Below, piece after piece: positions 36,016 to 46,206 of a DNA stretch of 64,000 bases; position 1 is the stretch's first letter; every line of letters starts with the position of its first letter. The notes under the pieces are model-generated. The model made no database searches. It was not told where the DNA came from and was given only the letters and a program-made list of their open reading frames with translations. Source of the DNA: Gemella haemolysans (GTDB lineage Bacteria; Bacillota; Bacilli; Staphylococcales; Gemellaceae); contig NZ_KQ959965.1 in assembly GCF_001553035.1 (NCBI RefSeq), positions 1 through 64,000 on the forward strand, in the 5' to 3' direction. The position numbers and the translations under genes are program-made.

Positions 36016-37176
36016 ATGGTAAGAAATAACTTCAATAATAAGTTTAAAGGAGCTATTGATATTTTAAAGAGATTTAATCAAAATGGCTATGAGGCATATT
36101 TTGTTGGTGGTTGTGTAAGAGATTATTTGTTAGGTGAAGATTTTTCTGATATTGATATAACTACAAATGCCCTACCTGACGAAGTAAAAAAGGTTTTTCG
36201 TAAGAGTATTGATACAGGAATTCAGCATGGAACAGTAACAATCTTAGTTAATGGTGATAGTTATGAAGTCACTACATTTAGAACTGAAGAGGACTATGCA
36301 AACCATCGTTCTCCTGAAAAGGTAGAGTTTGTAAGTAATTTACGAGAAGATCTTGATAGACGTGATTTTACAATTAATGCTATGGCGTTAGATTATAAGG
36401 GGAAGTTATTCGACTATCATAACGGAGACAATGATTTAAGTTCTAAAATTATTCGCACTGTAAATAATCCTAATGAGAGATTTTATGAGGATGCCTTAAG
36501 AATGTTAAGAGCGTTTCGTTTTTCTTCTAAGTTAGGTTTTGAAATAGAGAATAATACATTAGATGCTATTAAGAAAAATGCAGAACTTATAAAATTTGTA
36601 TCTATAGAACGTATTGTAAACGAATTTAAAAAACTTTTAGCAGGAAAAGGTAATTTAAAGAGTTTAGAATTATTAATAGATAGTAAGCTTAATTCATATA
36701 TTCCATTTTTTGAAGAGGTTAATGAGATTCAAGATTTATCAAGTTATTCATTCTGTCAAAGTTTGTATATTCTATCAATTATTAACGATATTTCATTTGA
36801 AAAATTAAAATTCTTGAAATTGTCTAATAAAGAAATAAAATTAGTAAAACAATTTGATTTAATAAATCAGGAATTTAAAAATAATACTCAAATAGAACTA
36901 ATTTTATATAAATATAATCGTGAAGATATTAAGTTTATATGTGAATATTTTGGTTATGATAAAGAAAAAAATATTGATGAACGTATTCTAACTATTAATT
37001 CATTTAATGATATTGATATTACGTCACAAGAAATCATAAGTACTATTAATAAAAATCCTGGTCCTTGGATAAAAAGTATAACATTAGAATTGGAAAAAGA
37101 AATTTTATTAGGAAGATTAAATAATAATAAAAAAGATATACTAGATTTTTTGTCTAAATTAAGAGATAATATATAA
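36016..37176 (+). CDS. cca: CCA tRNA nucleotidyltransferase
   Basis: Adds or repairs the 3' CCA of tRNAs, 386 residues. Seen: AYFVGGCVRDYLLGEDFSDIDI with the catalytic DxD, RTEEDYANHRSPEKVEFV, RDFTINAMALD and FYEDALRMLRAFRFSSKLGF (class II CCA/poly(A) polymerase motifs). It opens a unit matching the Bacillus order cca-(birA)-dinG-asnS-dnaD-nth, with birA and panBCD absent. Confidence 0.95.
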   Translation: MVRNNFNNKFKGAIDILKRFNQNGYEAYFVGGCVRDYLLGEDFSDIDITTNALPDEVKKVFRKSIDTGIQHGTVTILVNGDSYEVTTFRTEEDYANHRSPEKVEFVSNLREDLDRRDFTINAMALDYKGKLFDYHNGDNDLSSKIIRTVNNPNERFYEDALRMLRAFRFSSKLGFEIENNTLDAIKKNAELIKFVSIERIVNEFKKLLAGKGNLKSLELLIDSKLNSYIPFFEEVNEIQDLSSYSFCQSLYILSIINDISFEKLKFLKLSNKEIKLVKQFDLINQEFKNNTQIELILYKYNREDIKFICEYFGYDKEKNIDERILTINSFNDIDITSQEIISTINKNPGPWIKSITLELEKEILLGRLNNNKKDILDFLSKLRDNI

Positions 37177-37204
37177 ATAATTTGAAAGTGAGGTGAGAGA
37201 ATTT

Positions 37205-39055
37205 ATGGATAGATTATTTTGTATTGTTGATATAGAATTAACTGATGATAAGGAAATAATTCAATTTTCTGCAACAAAGCTTGATAAAAGTTTTAATGAA
37301 GTTTCATCGATAAATTACTATATTCAACCTAAAAAGCCTGTATCTACTTTTGTGACTGAATTAACGGGAATAAGTAATGAGATGCTGGAAGATAAGAAAT
37401 TTTTCGAGGAAGTTGCTGATGATTTATATGATTTTATTAAAGATGATATTCTTGTATGTCATGGTCTTCCTTCAGATTATGTTATTTTAAAGAAAAGATT
37501 TCATGATGTTGGAATTCAATACAAGGCAATACAATCGTTAGATACTGTCGAATTAGCAAGACTATTTTTACCGTCACAAAATAGTTTTAGACTTTCGGAT
37601 TTATCGAATTCTCTTGACCTTTACACCGGTGAAAGATATCATAATGCAGCAGTAGATGTAAAAGTAACAGTTAAATTGTTTATTGAAATAGCAAAGAAAA
37701 TTTCTTTTATTAGTAATAATAATTATAAAAAGATTGAAGATTTATTAGAAAAAATTGATATTAATATGTATATGTTTTCTAAATTCTGTAGAGAAAACAT
37801 AACTAACACAAAAGATAAATTTAATGATTTCTTGTATTTCGAAGGTGTGGATTATAGAAAAGTAAAATTTAAAACTAGACCTACAAATGACAAAGAAAAA
37901 TTTATACTTTTTTCATCAATAGATGAAGAAGAATACGTTAGGAAATTTAATATTTCTGACTTTGTAATTATAAAGAAAAAAAGTTCATATGTACCATTAA
38001 ATATATTCTCACTTTTTCCTAAAAAAGAAGATCCTAATCTAGATAAACTATTAATAAAATTATACGTATGGATATTAGAAACAAAAACTGGTGATTTTTC
38101 AGAACTTAATTTATTATATCTGGAAAAAATGTATATTGAGGGTATTAAAAAAGGTGTTTCTATTAGCTCAAAATCATACTATTTTGATGAAAAGAATAAA
38201 GCTGCTCAGAGTTGTAAGAACATCATAACGAATTATGAATCTATAGAATATTTAATAGAGAGTGATATTTTTAGAAATCATACATTTATTTTTGAACATA
38301 AAAAAATATTAGGTCGAGAATTAGACTCTATAAATACTAAAGACTATTACTATAAAAATGTAATTATAGAGTTAAATGTAGCAGTCTCTAAAAACTTAAA
38401 AAACAAGGATATTAGAGATTTAAGAAATAATATAGATGGATTGGTTAAATTTTTACATGAAATGTATATCTCAGAAAGTTTGTTTTTATATAATGATAGT
38501 TTAAGTTTTATATTACAGGATGTTGATGCTATACTTATTGATTTAAAAAAATATAAAGACGAGGTTCCGATTTCTTATAAATTTATGAAGAAATTGAGAA
38601 GTGTGCTAACAAATTCTAAGAATACATATAAATTTATCATATTAGATCAAGAAAACAGCTTGAAACTTACAGTTGTTAACGATAAAAAGGTTAAATCTTT
38701 AATTAATATAATCCATGCTAGAAAGCATAAGTATTTAAACTTGAAATCAAAAGCAAACTACTTATATTCAAATGGTGAAGATGAGTTAATTAATACAAAG
38801 AGTACTGAGTCAATTTTATATATTTTTGAAGGTAATAAATATAAGGATTTATATTTTAGTAAACGAGAGAAAAAAAGCTATATAAAATTTTATAATTTTT
38901 CTATTAAAGAAAATTTTAACGAATTATATAAAGATGTTAAAAAAAATAATCGTTTGACTTGTAGATGTTATGCAACGAAGGATATATTAGAATATAGATA
39001 CTATTTAAAAGATATTTTTGATTGTATAGTCATAATTCGTGATTTAGAACATTAA
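37205..39055 (+). CDS. DEDDh exonuclease-domain protein in the dinG position, no helicase motifs
   Basis: About 616 residues. The N-terminal 165 residues are a DnaQ/PolC-type 3'-5' exonuclease with all acidic ligands: D9 and E11 (VDIE), D91 (PSDY), and H146 and D151 (HNAAVD). In Bacillus-type DinG this domain is fused to a superfamily-2 helicase. Here residues 170-616 show no Walker A, no DEAH box and no clear helicase motif; the closest trace is DVDAILID. The part is Lys-, Asn- and Tyr-rich and looks degenerate or replaced. Start ATG 37205 follows GAGGTGAG; the in-frame GTG 37193 overlaps that site. Confidence 0.75.
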   Translation: MDRLFCIVDIELTDDKEIIQFSATKLDKSFNEVSSINYYIQPKKPVSTFVTELTGISNEMLEDKKFFEEVADDLYDFIKDDILVCHGLPSDYVILKKRFHDVGIQYKAIQSLDTVELARLFLPSQNSFRLSDLSNSLDLYTGERYHNAAVDVKVTVKLFIEIAKKISFISNNNYKKIEDLLEKIDINMYMFSKFCRENITNTKDKFNDFLYFEGVDYRKVKFKTRPTNDKEKFILFSSIDEEEYVRKFNISDFVIIKKKSSYVPLNIFSLFPKKEDPNLDKLLIKLYVWILETKTGDFSELNLLYLEKMYIEGIKKGVSISSKSYYFDEKNKAAQSCKNIITNYESIEYLIESDIFRNHTFIFEHKKILGRELDSINTKDYYYKNVIIELNVAVSKNLKNKDIRDLRNNIDGLVKFLHEMYISESLFLYNDSLSFILQDVDAILIDLKKYKDEVPISYKFMKKLRSVLTNSKNTYKFIILDQENSLKLTVVNDKKVKSLINIIHARKHKYLNLKSKANYLYSNGEDELINTKSTESILYIFEGNKYKDLYFSKREKKSYIKFYNFSIKENFNELYKDVKKNNRLTCRCYATKDILEYRYYLKDIFDCIVIIRDLEH

Positions 39056-39098
39056 ATTATAAAAATTAAAATACATAATTAAAAAAATATTAAATTTA

Positions 39099-39107
39099 TG
39101 ATATAAT
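39099..39107 (+). promoter_or_regulatory. Extended -10 promoter of asnS
   Basis: TGATATAAT, TATAAT at 39102-39107 with TG one base before. No T-box or other leader element is seen between it and asnS. Confidence 0.6.
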
Positions 39108-39184
39108 ATAAATAGTTTTTATATAACTATGAATATTAAAAATTTTTGAATACAATAATAATTTAAATTAGGAGGGACTTCAAG

Positions 39185-40471
39185 TTGAACATTAATAATT
39201 TAAAAGAACAACTAGGTCAAAAAGTAACTCTTGGTGCATGGATTGCGAACAAGAGAAGTAGTGGTAAAATTGCATTTTTCCAATTAAGATATGGAGCTGG
39301 ATTTATTCAAGCTATTGCTTTAAAAGAGGCATTAGGAGAAGAAAAATACCAACAATTACGTCATTTACCACAAGAAACTTCATTAAAAGTAACTGGATTA
39401 ATTAAAGAAAATGAAAGAGAACTTTCTGGTATTGAATTAGAAATTGAAGACTTTGAAGTTATTTCAGAAGCAATCGATTATCCAATCACTCCAAAAGAAC
39501 ACGGGGTAGAGTTCTTAGCGGATAATCGTCACATTTGGATACGTTCTAAGAAACAACATGCTATCTTAACAATTAGAAATCAAATTATTAAATCTACATA
39601 TGATTTCTTTGAAAAAGAAGGATTCTTAAAAACAGATCCACCGATTTTAACATCATCTGCACCAGAAGGAACTACAGAATTATTTAATACTAAATATTTC
39701 GATGAGGAAGCATACCTTTCTCAATCTGGACAACTTTACTTAGAAGCAACAGCTATGGCATTTGGTAAAGTATTTTCATTCGGTCCTACTTTTAGAGCTG
39801 AAAAATCTAAAACTCGTCGTCACTTAATCGAGTTCTGGATGATTGAAGCTGAGATGGCGTTTTGTAATCATGATGAAAGTTTAGCATTGCAAGAATCATT
39901 TGTTAATCACCTTTTAACAGATGTATTAGAAAAATGTCAAGAACAACTTAAAGTTCTTGGGCGTGATCTAGAAGCCTTAGAAAATGCAAGAGGAGAATTC
40001 CCACGTATTAAATATAAAGATGCTATTCAATTACTAAAAGATAATGGATTTGATGATATTGAATATGGTGATGACTTTGGATCACCTCATGAAACATTTA
40101 TCGCAAACAGCTATAATAAACCAGTATTTATTACTCACTGGCCATTAGATATTAAACCATTCTATATGATCGAAGATCCGAATGAGCCTGGTGTAGTGCT
40201 ATGTGCAGACTTAATAGCTCCAGAAGGATATGGAGAAATCATCGGTGGTTCTCAACGTATTGACGACTATGATAAATTATTAGAAAACATTAAGAAACAT
40301 GATTTAAATCTTGATGCCTATGGTTGGTATTTAGATCTACGTAAATACGGTTCTGTAGAACATGCTGGATTTGGATTAGGGTTAGAACGAACTGTAGCTT
40401 GGATTACAGGTAATGGACACGTTCGTGAAACTGCGCCATTCCCACGTTTATTAAACAGATTAACACCTTAG
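39185..40471 (+). CDS. asnS: Asparaginyl-tRNA synthetase
   Basis: Class IIb synthetase, 428 residues. Seen: the N-terminal OB-fold anticodon domain, then [25 protein letters not shown] (motif 2) and the [14 protein letters not shown] motif 3. Absence of aspartate-specific features and its location before dnaD and nth support AsnRS. Start is TTG 39185, 8 or so bases after TAGGAGGGA; no ATG fits the family N-terminus. Confidence 0.95.
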   Translation: MNINNLKEQLGQKVTLGAWIANKRSSGKIAFFQLRYGAGFIQAIALKEALGEEKYQQLRHLPQETSLKVTGLIKENERELSGIELEIEDFEVISEAIDYPITPKEHGVEFLADNRHIWIRSKKQHAILTIRNQIIKSTYDFFEKEGFLKTDPPILTSSAPEGTTELFNTKYFDEEAYLSQSGQLYLEATAMAFGKVFSFGPTFRAEKSKTRRHLIEFWMIEAEMAFCNHDESLALQESFVNHLLTDVLEKCQEQLKVLGRDLEALENARGEFPRIKYKDAIQLLKDNGFDDIEYGDDFGSPHETFIANSYNKPVFITHWPLDIKPFYMIEDPNEPGVVLCADLIAPEGYGEIIGGSQRIDDYDKLLENIKKHDLNLDAYGWYLDLRKYGSVEHAGFGLGLERTVAWITGNGHVRETAPFPRLLNRLTP

Positions 40472-40480
40472 GAGTCGAAA

Positions 40481-41002
40481 ATGATCAATATCAATATAAA
40501 AGGTCTTTTAGTTGATGCTGATTTTTTAATGAATTATAAATCTTATAACTTATCTGGAGAGGAAGCTATGTTTCTTCTTCAGATAAGTTATTTGACAAAT
40601 CAAGGAGATTTACCATTTTCAATAGACTTATTTACAGATCAATCAAATAAATCAGAAAATGAAATTTTTTCTATGCTTGATAATTTAGTTAATAAAGGAT
40701 ACATTGTTATTTCAACTGAAAGCAAGTTAAATTTTATTATTTTTAATAAAAAGGAAGATTATTATACTCTGCGTGAGTTATTAAAATTAACAGAACGTGT
40801 AACTGGAAGAATATTAACTTCTAAAGAGATTGATATTGTAACTTCTTGGTTTGAAAAAAATTATACAAAACAGCAGATAGATGAAGCATTAACTTTGTCT
40901 AAAAATATTAGTTATGTTAATGGTATATTAAATAACAAAGTAAATAAAGATATTCAATCAGAAAGTGGAAGTAGTTTAGGTTATGACTGGTTTAACAAAT
41001 AG
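40481..41002 (+). CDS. dnaD: Short DnaD-type primosome protein
   Basis: 173 residues with an N-terminal winged-helix-like part (LSGEEAMFLLQISYLTNQ) and a C-terminal DDBH2-type domain (LTSKEIDIVTSWFEKNYTKQQIDEAL ... YVNGIL), split here for brevity. DnaD helps load the replicative helicase. It is shorter than Bacillus DnaD (about 230), lacking most of the tail. Position between asnS and nth confirms the identity. Its end overlaps nth by 20 bases. Confidence 0.85.
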   Translation: MININIKGLLVDADFLMNYKSYNLSGEEAMFLLQISYLTNQGDLPFSIDLFTDQSNKSENEIFSMLDNLVNKGYIVISTESKLNFIIFNKKEDYYTLRELLKLTERVTGRILTSKEIDIVTSWFEKNYTKQQIDEALTLSKNISYVNGILNNKVNKDIQSESGSSLGYDWFNK

Positions 41003-41627
41003 ACAAAAAAAGAATAAAGCAAAAAAAATCATGGAATATTTGGACAAAGTATTTCCTGATGTAGAATGCGAACTAGATTTTTCTAATAATTTGGAATTAG
41101 TTATTGCTGTTCTCTTATCGGCACAATGTAAAGATGAATACGTAAATAGAGCAACAGTAGGATTATTTGAAAATTATAAGACAATTGATGATTATGCTGA
41201 TGCAAAGGTAGAGGATATAGAAAAGTATATTCGAACACTAGGGCTATATAAAGCAAAATCAAAAAATATAGTTGGTATGGCAAATATGTTAAGGGATGTT
41301 TATGATTATAAAATTCCACAGACTAGAGAAGAGTTAGAAAAACTACCCGGTGTAGGAAGAAAAACTGCTAATGTAGTTCTTTCAGTTGGATTTAATATCC
41401 CTGCTATTGCTGTTGATACACATGTTGAACGTGTAGCGAAGATGTTTGGTTTGGCTGATTTGACTGATAGTCCGCTTCAGGTAGAAAAGAGTCTTATGAG
41501 CATTTTCCCTATGGAAAGTTGGGGGAAAATACATCATCAACTAATTCATTTAGGGCGTTATAAACTTCCAGCAAGAGGTGAGCGAACTATTGATCCAGAA
41601 TTAGAAAAATTATTAGTATTGAAATAA
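40983..41627 (+). CDS. nth: Endonuclease III without the Fe-S cluster
   Basis: Base-excision DNA glycosylase/lyase for oxidised pyrimidines, 214 residues. Catalytic parts are intact: the helix-hairpin-helix LPGVGRKTANVV with Lys127 and the Asp145 in AVDTHVERV. Odd: after the HHQLIHLGRY block, where relatives have C-x6-C-x2-C-x5-C for a 4Fe-4S cluster, this protein has KLPARGERTIDPELEKLLVLK with no cysteine at all; only Cys29 and Cys49 exist. Fe-S-free relatives of this superfamily are known, so it may still be active. Confidence 0.9.
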   Translation: MTGLTNRQKKNKAKKIMEYLDKVFPDVECELDFSNNLELVIAVLLSAQCKDEYVNRATVGLFENYKTIDDYADAKVEDIEKYIRTLGLYKAKSKNIVGMANMLRDVYDYKIPQTREELEKLPGVGRKTANVVLSVGFNIPAIAVDTHVERVAKMFGLADLTDSPLQVEKSLMSIFPMESWGKIHHQLIHLGRYKLPARGERTIDPELEKLLVLK

Positions 41628-41640
41628 GAGGAGATGGAAT

Positions 41641-42096
41641 ATGTTAATTATATTTATATTAGCGTGTTTTCTAATATTGCTAGATCAACTTAGTAAAAAT
41701 TTTATAGTAAATCATTTCTCATTAGGAGAAAGCAAGGAAGTTATAGTAAATTTCTTCAGTATCTCGTCTCACAGGAATAGAGGAGCTGCATGGGGAATTT
41801 TACAAGATAGTCGTTTATTTTTCTTAATTGTTACGGTTATCTTTATTGCTATTTTAACATACTATCTATTTAAGCAAAAAAATACTTTATCTAGCTTTGA
41901 TAAGGGTACTTTTGCCTTGGTATATGGAGGAGCAATTGGTAATTTTATTGACAGATTAACTAGGCATGAGGTAGTTGATTTTCTTGATTTTAGAATTTTC
42001 GGATATGATTTTCCTATATTTAATTTAGCGGATTGCTTTATTTGTGTAGGAGTATTATTTTTACTATTTAAGATTTATAAAGAAGAAGATAAATAA
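41641..42096 (+). CDS. lspA: Lipoprotein signal peptidase (signal peptidase II)
   Basis: Membrane aspartyl peptidase that cleaves prolipoproteins, 151 residues, four spans. Seen: DQLSKNFIVNHF, HRNRGAAWGILQ, GGAIGNFIDRLTR and the catalytic Asp pair in GNFIDRL and FNLADCFICVG. It serves lipoproteins such as the metal-binding protein at the left of the window. Ribosome site AGAGGAG. Confidence 0.97.
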   Translation: MLIIFILACFLILLDQLSKNFIVNHFSLGESKEVIVNFFSISSHRNRGAAWGILQDSRLFFLIVTVIFIAILTYYLFKQKNTLSSFDKGTFALVYGGAIGNFIDRLTRHEVVDFLDFRIFGYDFPIFNLADCFICVGVLFLLFKIYKEEDK

Positions 42097-42099
42097 TAA

Positions 42100-42166
42100 A
42101 GGGGCTGACTCGACAAAATCGATTTCTTCAAAATCGAGATTTTTGAGTCACTCCCTCTTTTTTTGT
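42100..42166. repeat. Repeated terminator hairpin, copy 1
   Basis: GGGGCTGACTC ... GAGTCACTCCC arms with an inner AAAATCGA/TCGAGATTTT stem, then CTCTTTTTTT. The same unit recurs at 53107. It ends the lspA unit, and its T-run merges with the next promoter. Confidence 0.8.
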
Positions 42167-42172
42167 TATAAT
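42164..42172 (+). promoter_or_regulatory. Extended -10 promoter of ogt
   Basis: TGTTATAAT: TATAAT at 42167-42172 with TG one base before. It begins within the T-run of the preceding terminator. Confidence 0.55.
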
Positions 42173-42207
42173 AAAAGTATATTAGTATAAATTCAAAGGA
42201 GATTTAA

Positions 42208-42711
42208 ATGTATTATTGTACTTATGAAAGCAAAATAGGACTTTTATATTTAATTTCAGACGGTAATAGTCTTACCGGATGTTATCTAGAAGGACAGAAG
42301 TATTTTCCTAATAATATTGATAACTATTATATGAATGAAGAATTAAGTATATTGGTAAAATCTAAAGTCTGGTTAGAAAAATATTTTAATGGTGAAAATC
42401 CAAGTATAGATGAAATCCCTTTAAATTATATTGGGACTGAATTTAGAAAAACAGTATGGGAAGTACTTAAAGAAATATCCTATGGAAAGCTAGTTACATA
42501 TAAACATATAGCAGAGAAAATTGCTAAGGCCAAAGGTATAAAAACTATGTCATCTCAAGCAGTCGGAGGAGCGGTTGGACATAATCCACTGTTAATTTTT
42601 ATTCCATGTCATAGAGTAATAGGGGTAGACGGAAGTTTAACAGGTTATGCTGCCGGACTTAATAATAAGAGATTTCTATTAAATCTAGAATCTGATAATA
42701 ATCATTATTAA
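42208..42711 (+). CDS. ogt: Methylated-DNA-protein cysteine methyltransferase
   Basis: Suicide repair protein for O6-alkylguanine, 167 residues. Seen: the C-terminal domain with FRKTVWEVLKEISYGKLVTY, VGGAVGHNPLLIFIPCHRVIG (Cys acceptor in PCHRV) and GYAAGLNNKRFLL. Ribosome site AAAGGAG. Its own promoter is fused to the lspA terminator. Confidence 0.95.
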   Translation: MYYCTYESKIGLLYLISDGNSLTGCYLEGQKYFPNNIDNYYMNEELSILVKSKVWLEKYFNGENPSIDEIPLNYIGTEFRKTVWEVLKEISYGKLVTYKHIAEKIAKAKGIKTMSSQAVGGAVGHNPLLIFIPCHRVIGVDGSLTGYAAGLNNKRFLLNLESDNNHY

Positions 42712-42755
42712 TTAAAGGATGAAATACTGTCCAACAATAGAAGAATATACTAAAA

Positions 42756-42766
42756 TATGGTATAAT
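42756..42766 (+). promoter_or_regulatory. Extended -10 promoter of fmt-rsmB-rlmN operon
   Basis: TATGGTATAAT (TATAAT 42761-42766), no good -35; one of four identical 11-mers in the window. Confidence 0.7.
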
Positions 42767-42799
42767 TAAATAGATTAAATTCTTTTTTAGGAGAAATAA

Positions 42800-43762
42800 A
42801 TGAACGATAAAAAAATAGTATTTATGGGAACTCCAAAGTTTGCAGTTCCTGTTTTAGAAATGTTAATAGAAAATTACGGAGTGGATTTAGTTATCACTCA
42901 GCCAGATAAAAAAGTTGGTAGAAAGAAAGTACTAACACCTCCTCCAGTAAAAGTTGTAGCTTTAGAAAATAATATTAAAGTATTACAGCCTGAAAAAATA
43001 TCAACAGATGAAGAGACTTATAAAACATTAAAAGAATTGAATCCGGATATTATTATTACCGCAGCATATGGACAACTTGTACCAGAGAAGATTTTAGAGA
43101 TTCCTAAACATAAGTGCATCAATGTTCATGGCTCATTATTACCAAAATTACGTGGAGGAGCACCTATTCAGTATTCAATACTTGAAGATCACGGGAAAAC
43201 TGGGATAACAATTATGTATATGGTTAAAAAACTGGATGCAGGAGATATGTTATCAAAAGTAGAGGTAGATATTCTTGACAGTGATAACTATGAAACTCTA
43301 CATGATAAACTGTCAATTGCAGGGCGTGATCTATTAAATGAAACTCTTCCAAAAATATTTAGTGGTGATATCAGCCCAGAAAAACAAGATGATGCAGAGG
43401 CTACATTTGCTCGCAATATCCTAAGAGAAGACGAGAAGATTGACTGGAACGCTTCAGCTAGAGATGTATTTAACAAAGTTCGCGCATTAGATCCAACACC
43501 TGGAGCATTTACTTATTTAGAAGGTAATGTGCTAAAAATTTGGTCAACTGAAGAAGTTAAGCAAGGCTTTGAATCTAATTTTGACAAAGTTGGAACTATA
43601 ATTAAACAAGATAAGAAAAATATCTATATTCTATGTGGTAATAAAACAGTGTTAAAAGTCAATGAACTTCAAGTTTCTGGTAAAAAACGTATGCCAGTTG
43701 TAAATTTCTTATCAAATAAAAAAGACTATGTAGGAACCGTTTTAGGTGAAGAAAATGAGTAA
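42800..43762 (+). CDS. fmt: Methionyl-tRNA formyltransferase
   Basis: Formylates initiator Met-tRNA, 320 residues. Seen: VFMGTPKFAVPVLEML, QPDKKVGRKKVLTPPPVK, and the active site INVHGSLLPKLRGGAPIQ with the conserved His and SLLP, plus the C-terminal OB-like domain. First of the fmt-rsmB-rlmN-prpC-prkC string. Ribosome site TAGGAGA. Confidence 0.97.
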   Translation: MNDKKIVFMGTPKFAVPVLEMLIENYGVDLVITQPDKKVGRKKVLTPPPVKVVALENNIKVLQPEKISTDEETYKTLKELNPDIIITAAYGQLVPEKILEIPKHKCINVHGSLLPKLRGGAPIQYSILEDHGKTGITIMYMVKKLDAGDMLSKVEVDILDSDNYETLHDKLSIAGRDLLNETLPKIFSGDISPEKQDDAEATFARNILREDEKIDWNASARDVFNKVRALDPTPGAFTYLEGNVLKIWSTEEVKQGFESNFDKVGTIIKQDKKNIYILCGNKTVLKVNELQVSGKKRMPVVNFLSNKKDYVGTVLGEENE

Positions 43763-45092
43763 TATTAATGCTCGACATATTGCTTACGAGGTTTTATATA
43801 CAATTATCCAGGAAAATGGCTATAGTAATATTACTTTAAATAAATATTTTAATCAGCATAAAGTTGAAGAACAAGATAAGAGATTTATCAGTGAAGTAGT
43901 ATATGGTTCTATAAAAAATAAATTGTATTTAGAACACATTCTTAAATCTTATTCTAAAGGTAGAGTAAAACCTAAAGTTAAAGTTATTTTATTAATGAGT
44001 ATTTATCAATTGCTATACATGGATAAGACACCGAGTTTTGCAGTTATTGATGAAGCTGTAAAATTAGGTAAAAAAATTGCAGGAAATATCACAGGAAAAT
44101 TTGTAAATGGTATTTTAAGAAATATTGAGCGAAATGCTAGCAATTTAGATCTTAAATATAAAAATGCTACTGAAAAATTCTGTATAGAAAATAGTTGCCC
44201 TAGTGAATTATATAATATACTTAAAGAACAATACGGAGTTGAAAAAGCTCAAAAAATAGTTGTGTCTTTTAATGAAAAGAGCAAAAATAGTATTAGATAT
44301 AATCCATTAAAAATTACTAAAAAAGAGTTAATAGAAAAATTAGGAGATGCTGTTAGTGAGAGTGAAATCTGTGAAGACAGCCTAGTTTTAAATAAATTAA
44401 ACTTAGATAGTAGTTTATTTACAAAAGGATATTATATTGTACAAGATGAGGCTAGTGCTCTAGTTGCATCGTCAATTGGCTTACCATTAGATAAAAAATA
44501 CAAAATATTAGATACTTGTGCTGCTCCGGGTGGTAAAAGTTTACATATAGCTAGTAAGTATTTTAATTCTAGTTTAATTTCATGTGATAAATATATACAT
44601 AAGCTAAAATTAATTGAAGATAATAAAGAGAAGCTTGGAATTACCAATATTGATGTTAAAGAACAAGATGCTACTCTAAACAATACTTCATTTAATAATA
44701 AGTTTGACATAGTAATCTGTGATGTGCCATGTTCAGGAATAGGGGTTATAAAAAATAAACCTGAAATTAAATATAAGATAACAGATGCATATGTTAAAGA
44801 TATTGCTAAACTTCAATATGATATTTTAGACAATAGCAAACACTATGTAAAACAAGAAGGAATTTTAATGTATTCAACTTGTACGATTGATAAGAGAGAA
44901 AATATAAAAAATATAGAGAAGTTTTTAAAAGAGAATAAAGATTTTAGTTTAGAGAGTATTTCTCTAAATAATAGTATTGTAAAAACGCGAGAAAATGGTG
45001 TATTAGAAATACTACCTGATGAGTATAGTTGCGATGGATTCTTTATCGCTAAACTAAAAAAATGGAGGAAAAATGTTAATTTCAGATTTTAA
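43755..45092 (+). CDS. rsmB: 16S rRNA (cytosine-967-C5) methyltransferase
   Basis: SAM-dependent RNA methyltransferase, about 445 residues. Seen: an N-terminal NusB-like domain (1-130), then [15 protein letters not shown] for [16 protein letters not shown] with one catalytic Cys, and [13 protein letters not shown] with the other. I chose ATG 43755, which follows AGGTGA, over GTG 43746. It overlaps fmt by 8 bases and rlmN by 20. Confidence 0.95.
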   Translation: MSNINARHIAYEVLYTIIQENGYSNITLNKYFNQHKVEEQDKRFISEVVYGSIKNKLYLEHILKSYSKGRVKPKVKVILLMSIYQLLYMDKTPSFAVIDEAVKLGKKIAGNITGKFVNGILRNIERNASNLDLKYKNATEKFCIENSCPSELYNILKEQYGVEKAQKIVVSFNEKSKNSIRYNPLKITKKELIEKLGDAVSESEICEDSLVLNKLNLDSSLFTKGYYIVQDEASALVASSIGLPLDKKYKILDTCAAPGGKSLHIASKYFNSSLISCDKYIHKLKLIEDNKEKLGITNIDVKEQDATLNNTSFNNKFDIVICDVPCSGIGVIKNKPEIKYKITDAYVKDIAKLQYDILDNSKHYVKQEGILMYSTCTIDKRENIKNIEKFLKENKDFSLESISLNNSIVKTRENGVLEILPDEYSCDGFFIAKLKKWRKNVNFRF

Positions 45093-46206
45093 AGGCTATA
45101 AAAAGTCTAGATGGTTAAAAGATTTCGATAAAATGTCTATATATTCTATAAGACTTGATCAATTAGAAGAATATATTGTAAGTATCGGTGAGAAAAAATT
45201 TAGAGCAAAACAAATCTTTGATTGGTTATATAAAAAGAGAATTACAGATTTTTCAGAAATGAAAAATGTACCTAAGTCTCTACAAGAGAAACTTTCTGAA
45301 GAGTTCGAGATTACAACTCTAAAAACAATTATTAAGCAAGAATCTGCTGATGGAACAATGAAATTCCTATTTGAGCTACAAGATAAGTATACTATTGAGA
45401 GTGTACTTATGAAAAATAAATATGGTAACTCATTGTGTGTAACAACACAAGTAGGTTGTCGAATTGGATGTACTTTCTGTGCATCAACACTTGGTGGTTT
45501 AAAACGTAACTTAGAAGCAGGAGAAATTGTTTCACAAGTACTAAAAGTACAACAAGAATTAGATAAAAAAGGTGAACGTATTTCAAGTATTGTAATTATG
45601 GGTATCGGTGAACCATTTGAAAACTACGATGAGATGATGGACTTTATCAGAATAGTAAATAGTGATGAAAGTTTTAACATTGGTGCTCGTCATATTACCG
45701 TTTCAACTTCTGGTATAGTACCGAAAATTTATGATTTTGCGAATGAAAAAGTTCAAATTAATTTTGCGGTATCATTACACGCACCCACTAATGAATTACG
45801 TAGTAAAATCATGCCAGTAAACAGAGCCTATAATATTGATAAGCTTATGGAAGCATTGAAATATTACCAAGAAACTACGAATCGTCGTATTACATTCGAA
45901 TATGGTTTAATGGGTAAAGTAAATGACCAAAAAGAACATGCAGAAAAATTATCGGAAATAATAAAAGGCTTAAATTGCCACGTTAATTTAATTCCAATTA
46001 ACTATGTACCTGAACGTAATTATGTTAGAACTAGTAAGAGTGATATTTTTGCTTTTGAAAAAATTCTTAAGAAAAATAAAGTTAATGTAACAATTAGAAG
46101 AACACAAGGTGATGATATTGATGCTGCTTGTGGTCAACTTCGTGCTAAAGAACGTAAGGAAGAGGTAAAAGGAGGAATTCCAGATGCCACTAGTATATTC
46201 GTATAA
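45073..46206 (+). CDS. rlmN: 23S rRNA A2503 / tRNA A37 C2-methyltransferase
   Basis: Radical-SAM enzyme, 377 residues. Seen: the cluster motif [10 protein letters not shown] (CxxxCxxC), [41 protein letters not shown], and the C-terminal methyl-carrying Cys in [12 protein letters not shown] 45073 follows GGAGGAAAA. The N-terminus carries some 25 extra residues, or ATG 45133 could be the real start. Confidence 0.96.
   Translation: MLISDFKGYKKSRWLKDFDKMSIYSIRLDQLEEYIVSIGEKKFRAKQIFDWLYKKRITDFSEMKNVPKSLQEKLSEEFEITTLKTIIKQESADGTMKFLFELQDKYTIESVLMKNKYGNSLCVTTQVGCRIGCTFCASTLGGLKRNLEAGEIVSQVLKVQQELDKKGERISSIVIMGIGEPFENYDEMMDFIRIVNSDESFNIGARHITVSTSGIVPKIYDFANEKVQINFAVSLHAPTNELRSKIMPVNRAYNIDKLMEALKYYQETTNRRITFEYGLMGKVNDQKEHAEKLSEIIKGLNCHVNLIPINYVPERNYVRTSKSDIFAFEKILKKNKVNVTIRRTQGDDIDAACGQLRAKERKEEVKGGIPDATSIFV

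Noticed and set aside
39061-39184. T-box leader for asnS.
   Set aside because: No AGGGTGGTACCGCG-like element or terminator is seen between the promoter and the start codon.
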